Source of the DNA: Streptomyces malachitofuscus
GTDB lineage: Bacteria > Actinomycetota > Actinomycetes > Streptomycetales > Streptomycetaceae
Reading direction: 5' to 3'
DNA: 64,000 nucleotides
NCBI RefSeq assembly: GCF_014650055.1
Contig: NZ_BMUF01000011.1
Coordinates: 62,001-126,000, forward strand
Both the position numbers and the translations under genes were made by a program. Positions 40,923 through 49,548 of this stretch are shown one piece after another; position 1 is the first letter of the stretch; every line of letters begins with the position of its first letter. The notes below the pieces were generated by a model. That model made no database searches. It worked only from the letters and a program-made list of their open reading frames with translations, and had not been told where the DNA came from.

Positions 40923-42094
40923 CAGGCGACCTCTTCCTCGACCGTCTCGACGCCCGCGTCGATGTCCTGCGCCGCGTCCAGGCCGAAGGTGTGCGCCGGG
41001 TTCCAGTGCAGGACGACCTCGGCGCCGGGCAGCAGCCGGGGATCGCGATCGACGTTCTGGACGTAGACCTCGAAGTCGGAGCAGACCGGGCTGTCGACGA
41101 CGAACTGCGTGGACACGCCGATGAAGCTGGAGTCGGCGATCCGGCCGGTGATCCGGTTGCGGCCCGCCGGTATCCCGCCGGCGTCGTCGGCGTGGGTGAG
41201 GGCGATCTTCTCCGGGCGCACCCCGAGCAGGACCTTGCCGCCGGTGGTCGTGGGCGCGCTGTTGCGGGCCCCGGGCAGGACCAGCTTGCCGCCGCCCGCC
41301 TTCAGCACGATCTCGTCGCCGGACGCGGAGTCGACCTCGGCCTCGATGAAGTTGGAGGTGCCCAGGAAGTTGGCGACGAAGGTGGTGCGCGGGTTCTCGT
41401 AGAGGTCGGCGGGTGAGCCGAGCTGCTCGACCCGGCCGGCGTTCATCACCGCGACCGTGTCGGCCATGGTCATGGCCTCCTCCTGGTCGTGCGTGACGTG
41501 CACGAAGGTGATGCCCACCTCGGTCTGGATGCGCTTGAGCTCCAGCTGCATCTGGCGGCGCAGTTTCAGGTCGAGCGCGCCGAGCGGCTCGTCGAGCAGC
41601 AGCACCTTCGGGTGGTTGATCAACGCGCGGGCGACCGCGACGCGCTGCTGCTGGCCGCCGGAGAGCTGGTGCGGCTTCTTGCGGGCCTGCTCGCCGAGCT
41701 GGACCAGCTCCAGCATCTCCTCGACCTGCTTCTTCACGCTCTTGATGCCGCGCCGGCGCAGACCGAAGGCGACGTTCTCGAAGATGTCGAGGTGCGGGAA
41801 GAGGGCGTAGGACTGGAAGACCGTGTTCACCGGCCGCTTGTACGGCGGGAGCGCGGTGACGTCCTGGTCGCCGAGGTGGACGGTGCCCGCGGTGGGCTCC
41901 TCCAGGCCGGCGATCATCCGCAGGGTGGTGGTCTTGCCGCAGCCGGACGCGCCGAGCAGGGCGAAGAAGGAGCCCTGCGGGACGGTCAGGTCGAGCGGGT
42001 GCACGGCGGTGAAGGAGCCGTAGGTCTTGCTGATGCCGGTGAGGCGGACGTCCCCGCCGTTGCCGGCCGCGGTGGTGTCTGTGGTGGTCTTCAT
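40922..42094 (-). CDS. Polyamine-type ABC transporter ATP-binding protein (PotA-like)
   Basis: A 390-residue ATPase that drives the importer. Walker A is GASGCGKTT, the signature is LSGGQQQR, Walker B is VLLLDEPLGALD and the switch is HVTHDQ. The C-terminal third is the TOBE regulatory domain (VLLGVRPEKIAL). The motif order and the ALFPHLDIFENVAFGL region fit the PotA/CysA type. The gap to the PotD-like gene is four bases. Confidence 0.94.
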   Translation of the reverse strand: MKTTTDTTAAGNGGDVRLTGISKTYGSFTAVHPLDLTVPQGSFFALLGASGCGKTTTLRMIAGLEEPTAGTVHLGDQDVTALPPYKRPVNTVFQSYALFPHLDIFENVAFGLRRRGIKSVKKQVEEMLELVQLGEQARKKPHQLSGGQQQRVAVARALINHPKVLLLDEPLGALDLKLRRQMQLELKRIQTEVGITFVHVTHDQEEAMTMADTVAVMNAGRVEQLGSPADLYENPRTTFVANFLGTSNFIEAEVDSASGDEIVLKAGGGKLVLPGARNSAPTTTGGKVLLGVRPEKIALTHADDAGGIPAGRNRITGRIADSSFIGVSTQFVVDSPVCSDFEVYVQNVDRDPRLLPGAEVVLHWNPAHTFGLDAAQDIDAGVETVEEEVA

Positions 42095-42098
42095 CTCG

Positions 42099-43346
42099 TC
42101 ACGCCCCAGTGAGCTTCGCGAACTTCTCTTCGAATTCCGTTTCTTCCTTGGAGCTCAGGGAGCGGAAGGCACGGGACTTGGCCTGCATGGCCTTGTCGGG
42201 GAGGATCAGCGGGTTGTTCGCCGCGTCCTCGTCGATCTTCGCGAGGTCGTCCTTCACCCCGTCGACCGGACAGACGAAGTTGATGTAGGCGGCGAGCTGG
42301 GCGGCCGGCTGCGGCTCGAAGTAGTAGTCGATCAGCCGCTCGGCGTTCGTCTTGTGCCGCGCCTTGTTGGGGATCAGCATGGCGTCGCTGGAGGTCATGT
42401 AGCCGCTGTCCGGGATCAGGAAGTCGATGTCCGGGTTGTCCGCCTTGAGCTGGACCACGTCACCGGCCCACGCGAGGCAGGCGGCGAAGTCGCCCTTGGC
42501 GAGGTCGGCGGTGTAGTCGTTGCCGGTGAAGCGGCGGATCTGGCCCTTGTCGACGGCCTTCTGCAGCCGGGCCGTCGCCGCGTCGTAGTCGTCGGCGGAG
42601 AACTCCGCGGGGTCCTTGCCCAGGTCGAGCAGGGTCATGCCGATGGTGTCGCGCATCTCGGTGAGCAGGCCGACGCGCCCCTTGAGCTTGGGGTTGTCCA
42701 GCAGGTCGGAGAGGGTCTTCACCTCGACGCCGTCGAGCGCCTTCTTGTTGTAGGCGATGACCGTGGAGATGCCCTGCCAGGGGTAGGAGTAGGCGCGTCC
42801 GGGGTCCCAGTCGGGGCTGCGGAACTGGGCCGACAGGTTGGCGAAGGCGTTCGGGAGGTTGGCCGGGTCCAGCTTCTGCACCCAGCCGAGCCGGATCAGC
42901 CGGGCGGCGAGCCAGTCGGTGAGGACGATGATGTCGCGGCCGGTGTCCTGGCCGGCGGCGAGCTGCGGCTTGATCTTGCCGAAGAACTCGGTGTTGTCGT
43001 TGATGTCCTCGGTGTACTTGACCCTGATGCCGGTGCGCTTGGTGAACGCCTCCAGCGTGGGGTGTTTCCGCCCGCTCTCGTCGACGTCCATGTACTCGGT
43101 CCAGTTGGAGAAGTTGACGGTCTTCTCCTCCTTCGAGTGGTCCTCCGCCGAGACGCCGCCCTGGGTGTTCCCGGCGGCGGGGATGCCGCAGCCGCTCAGC
43201 GCGCCGAGTCCGCCCACCGCGAGCGCGCCGCCCGCGGAGGCGCGCAGCAGGGAACGGCGGGTCAGGGCCGCCCTGCCACTGCGGAAACTGCGCCGTATCG
43301 CGGCTTCCTGGGCCGGCGAGAGGCGGTCGGGCTCGTACTGCTCCAT
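42099..43346 (-). CDS. Polyamine-type ABC transporter substrate-binding lipoprotein (PotD-like)
   Basis: A 415-residue exported binding protein. The N-terminus has twin Arg (30-31, TRRSLLRASAGG) and a lipobox ending at Cys53 (ALSGC), so it is a probable Tat lipoprotein. The mature part follows the PotD/PotF pattern (VNFSNWTEYMDVDESGRKHPTLEAFTKRTGI; WQGISTVIAYNKKAL; INFVCPVDGV), which binds putrescine or spermidine. The gap of 49 bases after the aldehyde dehydrogenase gene shows no promoter. Confidence 0.92.
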   Translation of the reverse strand: MEQYEPDRLSPAQEAAIRRSFRSGRAALTRRSLLRASAGGALAVGGLGALSGCGIPAAGNTQGGVSAEDHSKEEKTVNFSNWTEYMDVDESGRKHPTLEAFTKRTGIRVKYTEDINDNTEFFGKIKPQLAAGQDTGRDIIVLTDWLAARLIRLGWVQKLDPANLPNAFANLSAQFRSPDWDPGRAYSYPWQGISTVIAYNKKALDGVEVKTLSDLLDNPKLKGRVGLLTEMRDTIGMTLLDLGKDPAEFSADDYDAATARLQKAVDKGQIRRFTGNDYTADLAKGDFAACLAWAGDVVQLKADNPDIDFLIPDSGYMTSSDAMLIPNKARHKTNAERLIDYYFEPQPAAQLAAYINFVCPVDGVKDDLAKIDEDAANNPLILPDKAMQAKSRAFRSLSSKEETEFEEKFAKLTGA

Positions 43347-43395
43347 GCGCGTGGTGCCCTTTCGGGAGGGTGGCCGCGGTCGGGCGGCCTGGCTG

Positions 43396-44931
43396 CTATC
43401 GGTCCCCGAAGATGGTGCGGTGCCAGTCCTTGCGGACCACCGCCGTGTTGTCGAACATGACGTGCTTGATCTGGGTGTACTCCTCGAACGAGTACGCGGA
43501 CATGTCCTTGCCGAAGCCGGACGCCTTGTAGCCGCCGTGCGGCATCTCGCTGATGATCGGGATGTGGTCGTTGATCCACACGCACCCCGCCTTGATCTCG
43601 CGGGTGGCCCGGCCCGTGCGGTACACGTCCCGGCTCCAGGCGGAGGCGGCGAGTCCGTACGGGGTGTCGTTGGCCAGCGCGATGCCCTCGTCGTCGGTGT
43701 CGAAGGGCAGGACGACCAGCACCGGACCGAAGATCTCGGACTGCACGACCTCGCTGTCCTGCGCCGCGTCGGCGATGAGCGTGGGGCGATAGTACGCGCC
43801 GTTCGCGAGCTCGCCCAGGGGTGTCTCACCGCCGGTCACCACACGCGCGTGGGCGCGCGCCCGGTCGACGAATCCGGCCACCCGGTCGCGCTGGGCGTGC
43901 GAGATCAGCGGGCCGAGGTCGGTGCCGGGGGCGAAGGGGTCACCGAGCCGGACGCTGTCCATCAGGGCGGCGGTGCGCTCGACGAAGGCCTCGTAGAGCG
44001 GGCGCTGCACGTACGCGCGCGTGGCGGCCGTGCAGTCCTGCCCGGTGTTGATGAGCGCGCCCGCGACCGCGCCGTTGACGGCGGCGTCGAGGTCGGCGTC
44101 GTCGAAGACGACGAAGGGGGCCTTGCCACCGAGCTCGAGGTGGAGGCGCTTGACCGTGGCGGTGGCGATCTCGGCGACCCGCCTGCCGACGGCGGTGGAG
44201 CCCGTGAAGGAGGTCATGGCCACGTCGGGGTGGCCGACCAGGTGCTCGCCGGCCTCCTTGCCGGTCCCGGTGACGATGTTGATCACACCGTCCGGGATGC
44301 CCGCGTCGGAGGCGGCCTGCGCGAAGAGGAGGGAGGTCAGCGGGGTGAGCTCGGCGGGCTTGAGCACGATGGTGTTGCCCGCGGCGATCGCCGGGAGGAT
44401 CTTCCAGGCGGCCATCTGGAGCGGGTAGTTCCAGGGGGCGATGGAGCCGACGACGCCGATGGGCTCGCGGCGGACGTAGGAGGTGTGGTCGCCGGAGTAC
44501 TCGCCGGCCGACTGCCCCTGGAGGTGGCGGGCGGCACCGGCGAAGTAGGCGATGTTGTCGATCGTGCCCGGGACGTCGAACTCGCGGCTCAGCTTCAGGG
44601 GCTTGCCGCACTGCAGCGACTCCGCGCGGGCGAAGTCCTCCGCGCGGTCGGCGACCACTGCGGCGAACCGGTGCAGGGCGTCGGAACGCTCGCCCGGGGT
44701 GGCAGCGGCCCAGGCCGGGAAGGCATCCCGGGCGGCGGCGACGGCCGCGTCGACGTCGTCGGTGCCGGCGAGCTCGTAGGTGTACACCTCCGCGCCGGTC
44801 GCCGGGTCGACGACCGCGTGGGCACGGCCGGAGGTGCCCTTCGCCGGACGGCCCGCGATGAACTGCGCACCGTCCGCGAACCGTTCCTGGGCGGGAAATC
44901 GTTCCGGGGTGGTGTTGCCCGGGTTGTGCAT
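43396..44931 (-). CDS. Aldehyde dehydrogenase (aminobutyraldehyde-type), first gene of the polyamine operon
   Basis: A 511-residue NAD-dependent aldehyde dehydrogenase. Motifs: oxyanion Asn in APWNYPLQ, SFTGSTAVGRR, general base Glu in LELGGKAP and catalytic Cys in NTGQDCTAATR. The C-terminal HGGYKASGFGKDMSAYSFEEYTQ region resembles gamma-aminobutyraldehyde dehydrogenases (PatD group). In this operon it would oxidise the aldehyde made by the oxidase or by an aminotransferase to GABA or gamma-Glu-GABA. GGAGGAG sits six bases before ATG 44931. The operon promoter must lie in 44932-45153, which holds a conspicuous inverted repeat at 45022. Confidence 0.92.
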   Translation of the reverse strand: MHNPGNTTPERFPAQERFADGAQFIAGRPAKGTSGRAHAVVDPATGAEVYTYELAGTDDVDAAVAAARDAFPAWAAATPGERSDALHRFAAVVADRAEDFARAESLQCGKPLKLSREFDVPGTIDNIAYFAGAARHLQGQSAGEYSGDHTSYVRREPIGVVGSIAPWNYPLQMAAWKILPAIAAGNTIVLKPAELTPLTSLLFAQAASDAGIPDGVINIVTGTGKEAGEHLVGHPDVAMTSFTGSTAVGRRVAEIATATVKRLHLELGGKAPFVVFDDADLDAAVNGAVAGALINTGQDCTAATRAYVQRPLYEAFVERTAALMDSVRLGDPFAPGTDLGPLISHAQRDRVAGFVDRARAHARVVTGGETPLGELANGAYYRPTLIADAAQDSEVVQSEIFGPVLVVLPFDTDDEGIALANDTPYGLAASAWSRDVYRTGRATREIKAGCVWINDHIPIISEMPHGGYKASGFGKDMSAYSFEEYTQIKHVMFDNTAVVRKDWHRTIFGDR

Positions 44932-45021
44932 GTCGCTCTCCTCCGTGTCCCCGAGGGGGGCGGCGTGGCTCCAGCTCGATTTGAGTGCCGATCCTGACAG
45001 AGCAGCGAGACTCCAACAAGT

Positions 45022-45057
45022 GATTCCGTTGTTGAATTTTGGTTACGCAACGGAATC
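45022..45057. promoter_or_regulatory. Perfect 10-bp inverted repeat upstream of the polyamine operon
   Basis: GATTCCGTTG at 45022-45031 and CAACGGAATC at 45048-45057 with a 16-base AT-rich spacer. It lies 91-126 bases before the start of the first operon gene and 97 bases before the NADAR gene, so it could serve either. Arms this long with unusually low GC for this genome suggest a regulator site, possibly for the Lrp-type regulator encoded at 53789. Confidence 0.55.
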
Positions 45058-45153
45058 TGTCGACCGGATGTCGAGCGGCCACGGAAAAGGCAGGACGCTC
45101 TGTCAGTGGTCCCTGCCAGACTCGCGTGCATGAAGGGGATCAAGGGGGTGGCC

Positions 45154-45729
45154 ATGAGCGGGACGACGGAGGCGATCGGTTCCAGGGAGGCGCTGATCGA
45201 GGCGCTGGCGACCGGGACGCGGGTCAAGTACCTGCATTTCTGGGGGCACCGGCCGTTGCCCGACGGCCGGATCGGGGCGGGCTGTCTGAGCCAGTGGTGG
45301 CCGTCGCCGTTCACGGTGGACGGCGTGGAGTACGCGACCGCCGAGCACTGGATGATGGCGGCCAAGGCCCGGCTGTTCGCGGATCCCGAGGGGGAGCGGC
45401 GGGCGCTGGCCGCGGAGCACCCCGCGCAGGCGAAGAAGGCCGGGCGGATGGTGCGCGGCTTCGACGAGGCCGTGTGGCGCCGGGAGCGGTTCGGCATCGT
45501 CGTCGACGGCGGCGTGCACAAGTTCGCGGCCCACGCCGACCTGCGGGAGTTCCTGCTGAACACCGGGGACCGGGTGCTGGTCGAGGCGAGCCCGATGGAC
45601 CGGGTGTGGGGCATCGGCCTCACGGCGGACGACGAGCGGGCGGAGGACCCCGGGCGGTGGCGGGGGTCGAATCTGCTGGGCTTCGCGCTGATGGAGACGC
45701 GGCGGCGGCTCCGGGCGGCGGCTAGCTGA
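45154..45729 (+). CDS. NADAR (YbiA/RibX-like) family protein
   Basis: A 191-residue cytosolic protein of the NADAR family (old DUF1768). The N-glycosidase fold is visible in LHFWGHRP, WWPSPFTVDGVEYATAEHWMMAAKARLF, AKKAGRMVRGF, DRVWGIGL and WRGSNLLGFALMETR. Known members cut N-glycosidic bonds in riboflavin intermediates or in ADP-ribosyl-guanine, so it is a metabolite-repair or ADP-ribose removal enzyme. ATG 45154 is preferred because AGGGGG lies before it; ATG 45130 has none. Divergent from the polyamine operon. The stop overlaps the convergent gene by eight bases. Confidence 0.88.
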   Translation: MSGTTEAIGSREALIEALATGTRVKYLHFWGHRPLPDGRIGAGCLSQWWPSPFTVDGVEYATAEHWMMAAKARLFADPEGERRALAAEHPAQAKKAGRMVRGFDEAVWRRERFGIVVDGGVHKFAAHADLREFLLNTGDRVLVEASPMDRVWGIGLTADDERAEDPGRWRGSNLLGFALMETRRRLRAAAS

Positions 45730-46591
45730 GCAGGACGAGGGCGCCGAAGGCGATGCCCACGGCGATCCCGACCGCGCCGCAGATGATCCCGGCCAGGGCC
45801 TGCCCCGCGTTCGTGGCCTCGCCCCGGTGGGCCTTGCCCCGGCCGATCCCGCCGAAGATCAGGGCCAGCACGCCCAGCAGGATGGCCACCGGCCAGAGGC
45901 AGAAGACGGCGGCCGAGATGATGCCGAGCACGAGTCCGGTGACGCCCGGCCCGTTGCTCGGCACCGGTGCCGTGCCGGACCATCCGGCGTACCCCGGCGC
46001 CGGGGCACCGCCGTACGCGGCGCCCGGATAGCCGTACGGGACCTGGCCCGGGCCCTCGGGGCCGATGGGCGGCGGCGGGACGGGCTCGCCCCCGGCCGGG
46101 GGTGCGAACGGGTTGGCCGCGGGGGTGTGGGCGGAGGGCGGCACCGGAGCGGACGGGCCCGCCCACGGCTGCGGCTGCGGCTGCGGCTGCACGGGGGTGC
46201 CGCCCATCGCCGGGAAGGACGTCACCGTCTGCTGGTCGTGGACGGAAGAGGGTGTGGCGGAGGACGGCGCGGAGGGCGCGGACCAGGGCAGGGGGTCGCC
46301 GGCCACGACGGTCTCGCCCGGGCCGCCCGCTCCCCTGCCCTGGGAGCCCGGGCCGGCGGATCCGGGGCCCGGTGCCCGGGTGCGGTCCGCGGGCGGCGCC
46401 CAGGGGTCGGGCGTGCTCGCGGGCGACGTGTCGGTGGTCCGCACGTCCACCAGGGAACCGTCCTGCGCCGCCGCGTCCCGCGCCCCGCCGTCGGCCGGTG
46501 CCGGCCACACGGCAGGGGTGTGCGGGTCACCGGGCGGCGTGCCACCCGCGGTCTGCTCCCGCGCCTGAGGCGTCTGCGCGTCGTCGCCCAT
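45722..46591 (-). CDS. DUF4190-like membrane protein with long Pro-rich N-terminus
   Basis: A 289-residue protein. The first about 210 residues are low-complexity, rich in Pro, Ala and Gly (including PQPQPQPQ). The last about 75 residues hold two membrane segments (GLVLGIISAAVFCLWPVAILLGVLALIFG; ALAGIICGAVGIAVGIAFGALVLL) joined by the loop GGIGRGKAHRGEATNAGQ, the DUF4190 pattern common in actinobacteria. The Pro-rich head faces the cytosol by topology and may bind other proteins. ATG 46591 has GGAGG upstream; frames from 46624 or 46744 are possible. Function unknown. Confidence 0.75.
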   Translation of the reverse strand: MGDDAQTPQAREQTAGGTPPGDPHTPAVWPAPADGGARDAAAQDGSLVDVRTTDTSPASTPDPWAPPADRTRAPGPGSAGPGSQGRGAGGPGETVVAGDPLPWSAPSAPSSATPSSVHDQQTVTSFPAMGGTPVQPQPQPQPWAGPSAPVPPSAHTPAANPFAPPAGGEPVPPPPIGPEGPGQVPYGYPGAAYGGAPAPGYAGWSGTAPVPSNGPGVTGLVLGIISAAVFCLWPVAILLGVLALIFGGIGRGKAHRGEATNAGQALAGIICGAVGIAVGIAFGALVLLS

Positions 46592-46743
46592 GCCCTGGGC
46601 CCCCTCCGTCGGACGTCCCGTCATGCTACGACCCGCGCCCGCACCGCGCGCGCCCGGCCTACGATGATCCCGAACACCGATCAGCCGATCATCCGCGTCC
46701 CGCCGCAGCACACGGCCGGGGACGCCGTTCCCGGGGAGGAACA

Positions 46744-47811
46744 TTGACCGACCACCTCGACGCAGCCACCGCCGGACCGGTCCGCGACCTGCACGCCTTC
46801 ATCGCCGGACTGCCCAAGGCCGAACTGCACGTGCACCACGTCGGCTCCGCCTCCCCGCGCATCGTCTCGGAGCTGGCCGCCCGCCACCCCGACTCCAAGG
46901 TCCCCACCGACCCCGAGGCCCTGGCCGACTACTTCACCTTCACGGACTTCGCCCACTTCATCGAGGTGTACCTGTCCGTCGTCGACCTGATCCGCACCCC
47001 CGAGGACGTCCGGCTGCTGACGTACGAGGTGGCCCGTGAGCTGGCCCGGCAGCAGGTGCGGTACGCCGAGCTCACGATCACCCCGTTCTCCTCCACCCGC
47101 CGCGGGATCGACGAGCGCGCCTTCATGGACGCCATCGAGGACGCGCGCAAGGCGGCCGAGACCGAGTTCGGCACGGTGCTGCGCTGGTGCTTCGACATCC
47201 CCGGCGAGGCCGGACTGGAGTCCGCCGAGGAGACCGCGCGCCTGGCCACCGACGACCGGCTGCGCCCCGAGGGCCTGGTCTCCTTCGGGCTCGGCGGACC
47301 GGAGATCGGCGTGCCCCGGCCCCAGTTCAAGCCGTACTTCGACCGTGCCATCGCCGCCGGACTGCACTCCGTGCCGCACGCGGGCGAGACCACGGGTCCG
47401 GAGACGGTGTGGGACGCGCTCAACGAGCTGGGCGCCGAGCGCATCGGGCACGGCACCAGCTCCGCGCGGGACCCGGAACTGCTCCGGCACCTGGCCGAGC
47501 AGCGCATCGCGCTGGAGGTGTGCCCCACCTCCAACATCGCCACCCGCGCGGTGACCACGCTCGACGAGCACCCGATCAAGGAGTTCACCCGGGCCGGTGT
47601 CCTGGTGACGATCAACTCCGACGACCCGCCGATGTTCGGCACCGACCTCAACAACGAGTACGCGGTCGCCGCCCGGCTGCTGGGCCTCGACGAGCAGGGC
47701 CTGGCCGGTCTCGCGAAGAACGCGGTGGAGGCGTCGTTCATGGACGCCGCCGGCAAGAAGCGGCTGGCCGACGAGATCGACACCTACACCGCGTCCTGGC
47801 TCGCCTCCTGA
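46744..47811 (+). CDS. Adenosine deaminase-fold hydrolase, probable aminodeoxyfutalosine deaminase
   Basis: A 355-residue zinc amidohydrolase. The first metal site is ELHVHHVGS (His29, His31), where true adenosine deaminases have HVHLDGS. Further metal and catalytic motifs are PHAGETTG, GHGTSS, CPTSN and NSDDPPMF. The gene order matches SCO5662, which I recall was shown to deaminate 6-amino-6-deoxyfutalosine in the futalosine route to menaquinone. I therefore propose that step rather than adenosine salvage. The start is TTG 46744 with GGGGAGGA just before it. The GDPD gene follows 20 bases later and is probably co-transcribed. Confidence 0.85.
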   Translation: MTDHLDAATAGPVRDLHAFIAGLPKAELHVHHVGSASPRIVSELAARHPDSKVPTDPEALADYFTFTDFAHFIEVYLSVVDLIRTPEDVRLLTYEVARELARQQVRYAELTITPFSSTRRGIDERAFMDAIEDARKAAETEFGTVLRWCFDIPGEAGLESAEETARLATDDRLRPEGLVSFGLGGPEIGVPRPQFKPYFDRAIAAGLHSVPHAGETTGPETVWDALNELGAERIGHGTSSARDPELLRHLAEQRIALEVCPTSNIATRAVTTLDEHPIKEFTRAGVLVTINSDDPPMFGTDLNNEYAVAARLLGLDEQGLAGLAKNAVEASFMDAAGKKRLADEIDTYTASWLAS

Positions 47812-47831
47812 CCGCCCCGCGAAGGTCCGCC

Positions 47832-48533
47832 ATGCAGAACGTGACCGCCGTGGCCCACCGCGGCGACCCCTACCGCGTCCGCGAGAACACCCTCGCCTCG
47901 CTGCGGTCCGCGCTGCGGCGGGGCGCGGACGCGGTCGAGATCGACGTACGTCTCACCCGGGACGGCGTCCCGGTGCTGCTCCACGACGGCACCCTGAAGC
48001 GGCTGTGGGAGCACGACCGCCCGCTGCTGTCGCTGTCGTGGGAGGAGGTGCGCGGGGTGACGGACGGCGGGGTGCCCACCCTCGTCGACGCGCTGGCCGC
48101 GACGGACGGCAGCAGGGTGATGATCGACCTGCCCGGCACGCCGGAGGTGCGCGCCGCGCGCCGGGTCGTGGACGCCGTGCGCGAGAGCGGCGCCCAGGAC
48201 CGCGTCTACTACTGCGCGGGCGCCCCCGCCATGCTGGCCGTGCGCGCGGCGGACCCGTCCGCCGAGATCGCCCTCACCTGGACCACCCTGGCCCCGCCGC
48301 GCGCCGGCCTGCTGGAGGCGATCCGCCCCCGCTGGCTGAACTACCGCTTCGGCCTGGTGGACCGGGCCCTCACCGAACGCGTCCACCGCGGCGGCCAGCT
48401 GCTGTCCGTCTGGACCCCGGACACCCGCCGCTCCATGCGCCGGCTGCTGGCCATGGGCGTGGACTCGATCACCACCAACCGCATCGACGTCCTGTGCGCA
48501 CTGCGCGACGCCGGGACGACGGTCCCCGGCTAG
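47832..48533 (+). CDS. Glycerophosphodiester phosphodiesterase (GDPD) family protein
   Basis: A 233-residue cytosolic GDPD-fold TIM barrel. Catalytic and metal residues are visible: His9-Arg10 (AHRGD), Glu18 (RENT), Glu36 and Asp38 (VEIDVR), and His51 (LLHDG). It should hydrolyse glycerophosphodiesters to sn-glycerol 3-phosphate and an alcohol. No signal peptide. GAAGG precedes ATG 47832. It shares a four-base CTAG with the convergent hydrolase gene, so that each stop codon overlaps the other. Confidence 0.92.
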   Translation: MQNVTAVAHRGDPYRVRENTLASLRSALRRGADAVEIDVRLTRDGVPVLLHDGTLKRLWEHDRPLLSLSWEEVRGVTDGGVPTLVDALAATDGSRVMIDLPGTPEVRAARRVVDAVRESGAQDRVYYCAGAPAMLAVRAADPSAEIALTWTTLAPPRAGLLEAIRPRWLNYRFGLVDRALTERVHRGGQLLSVWTPDTRRSMRRLLAMGVDSITTNRIDVLCALRDAGTTVPG

Positions 48534-49411
48534 CGCTTCATGAGGTCGCGCAGGGCGGCGGCGATGTCGCCCGGCGCCTCCTCGGCCATGAAGTGACCGC
48601 AGTCCACGGTGGCATGGCGCAGGTCGGCGGCCCAGGCGCCCCACAGGGCGGCCGCCTCGTAGCCGAGCGCGGCTCCCCAGTCCTGCTGGAGCACGGAGAC
48701 GGGCATGGTGAGCCGGTTCCCGGCCGCGCGGTCGGCCCTGTCGTGCTCCACGTCGGCCCCGGCGGAGGCACGGTAGTCGGCGACGATCGACGGGACGGCG
48801 TTCCGGCAGGCCTCGAGGTAGGCCGCGCGGACCTCCGCGGGGACGGCACCGGGGTCCTTGGACCAGACGTCCAGGAAGTGGCCGAAGAACGCGTCGGCAC
48901 TCGACTCGATCATCCGCTCGGGCAGTCCGGGCGGCTGCGCCATCAGATAGAGGTGGAAGCCGACGGCGGCCGAGGTGCCGTGCAGCGCCTCCCACATGTC
49001 GAGGGTGGGCAGGACGTCCAGGCAGGCCAGGTGGCTGACCGCGGCCGGGTGGTCGAGCCCGGCCCGGAAGGCCACCAGGGCTCCCCGGTCGTGCCCGGCG
49101 AGGGCGAACCGCTCGTGTCCGAGGCGGCGGGCCAGCGTGACGACGTCCCGGGCCATGGTCCGCTTGGAGTAGGTGTCCGGCCCGGCCTCGTCGGGCTTGT
49201 CGCTGGCGCCGTAGCCCCGCAGGTCGGGGCAGATGACGGTGTGGTCGGCCGCGAGGTCGGCGGCGACGTGCCGCCACATCAGGTGGGTCTGCGGGAAGCC
49301 GTGCAGCAGGACGACCGGGGAGCCGGTGCCGCCGACGGCGACGTGGAGCTCGACCGACTCGTCCACGGGGACGCGCCGGTGGGTGAAACCGGGGATGGTG
49401 GGATGGGGCAT
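48530..49411 (-). CDS. Alpha/beta hydrolase of the haloalkanoate dehalogenase/epoxide hydrolase type
   Basis: A 293-residue hydrolase. The oxyanion motif is LLHGFPQTHLMW, the nucleophile elbow GHDRGA has Asp108 (not Ser), and the C-terminal DCGHFMAEEAP carries the catalytic His. An Asp nucleophile points to ester-enzyme chemistry as in haloacetate dehalogenases and epoxide hydrolases. DLRGYGASDKP also fits. The second Arg of fluoroacetate dehalogenases (HDRGAR) is Leu112 here, so defluorination is not supported. ATG 49411 with GGAGAAGA upstream is chosen over the longer frame from 49471. The substrate is unknown. Confidence 0.87.
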   Translation of the reverse strand: MPHPTIPGFTHRRVPVDESVELHVAVGGTGSPVVLLHGFPQTHLMWRHVAADLAADHTVICPDLRGYGASDKPDEAGPDTYSKRTMARDVVTLARRLGHERFALAGHDRGALVAFRAGLDHPAAVSHLACLDVLPTLDMWEALHGTSAAVGFHLYLMAQPPGLPERMIESSADAFFGHFLDVWSKDPGAVPAEVRAAYLEACRNAVPSIVADYRASAGADVEHDRADRAAGNRLTMPVSVLQQDWGAALGYEAAALWGAWAADLRHATVDCGHFMAEEAPGDIAAALRDLMKR

Positions 49412-49548
49412 GGCTGGTCTCTTCTCCTCGGAAAGCGGCGCCCGGCGGGTCACCCCGGGCGGTGTTCCCACCCTCCGGGGCGCGGATCAGCAGCCGATGA
49501 ACAGCAGCGCGGGGCCGGCGGGGCCGGCCGGGAGGGACGGGCGCCGTC

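Noticed and set aside
46065..46250. GC-rich repeat GGCTGCGGCTGC in the DUF4190 gene as a microsatellite element
   Set aside because: It encodes the PQPQPQP stretch of the Pro-rich head and has no separate signal.
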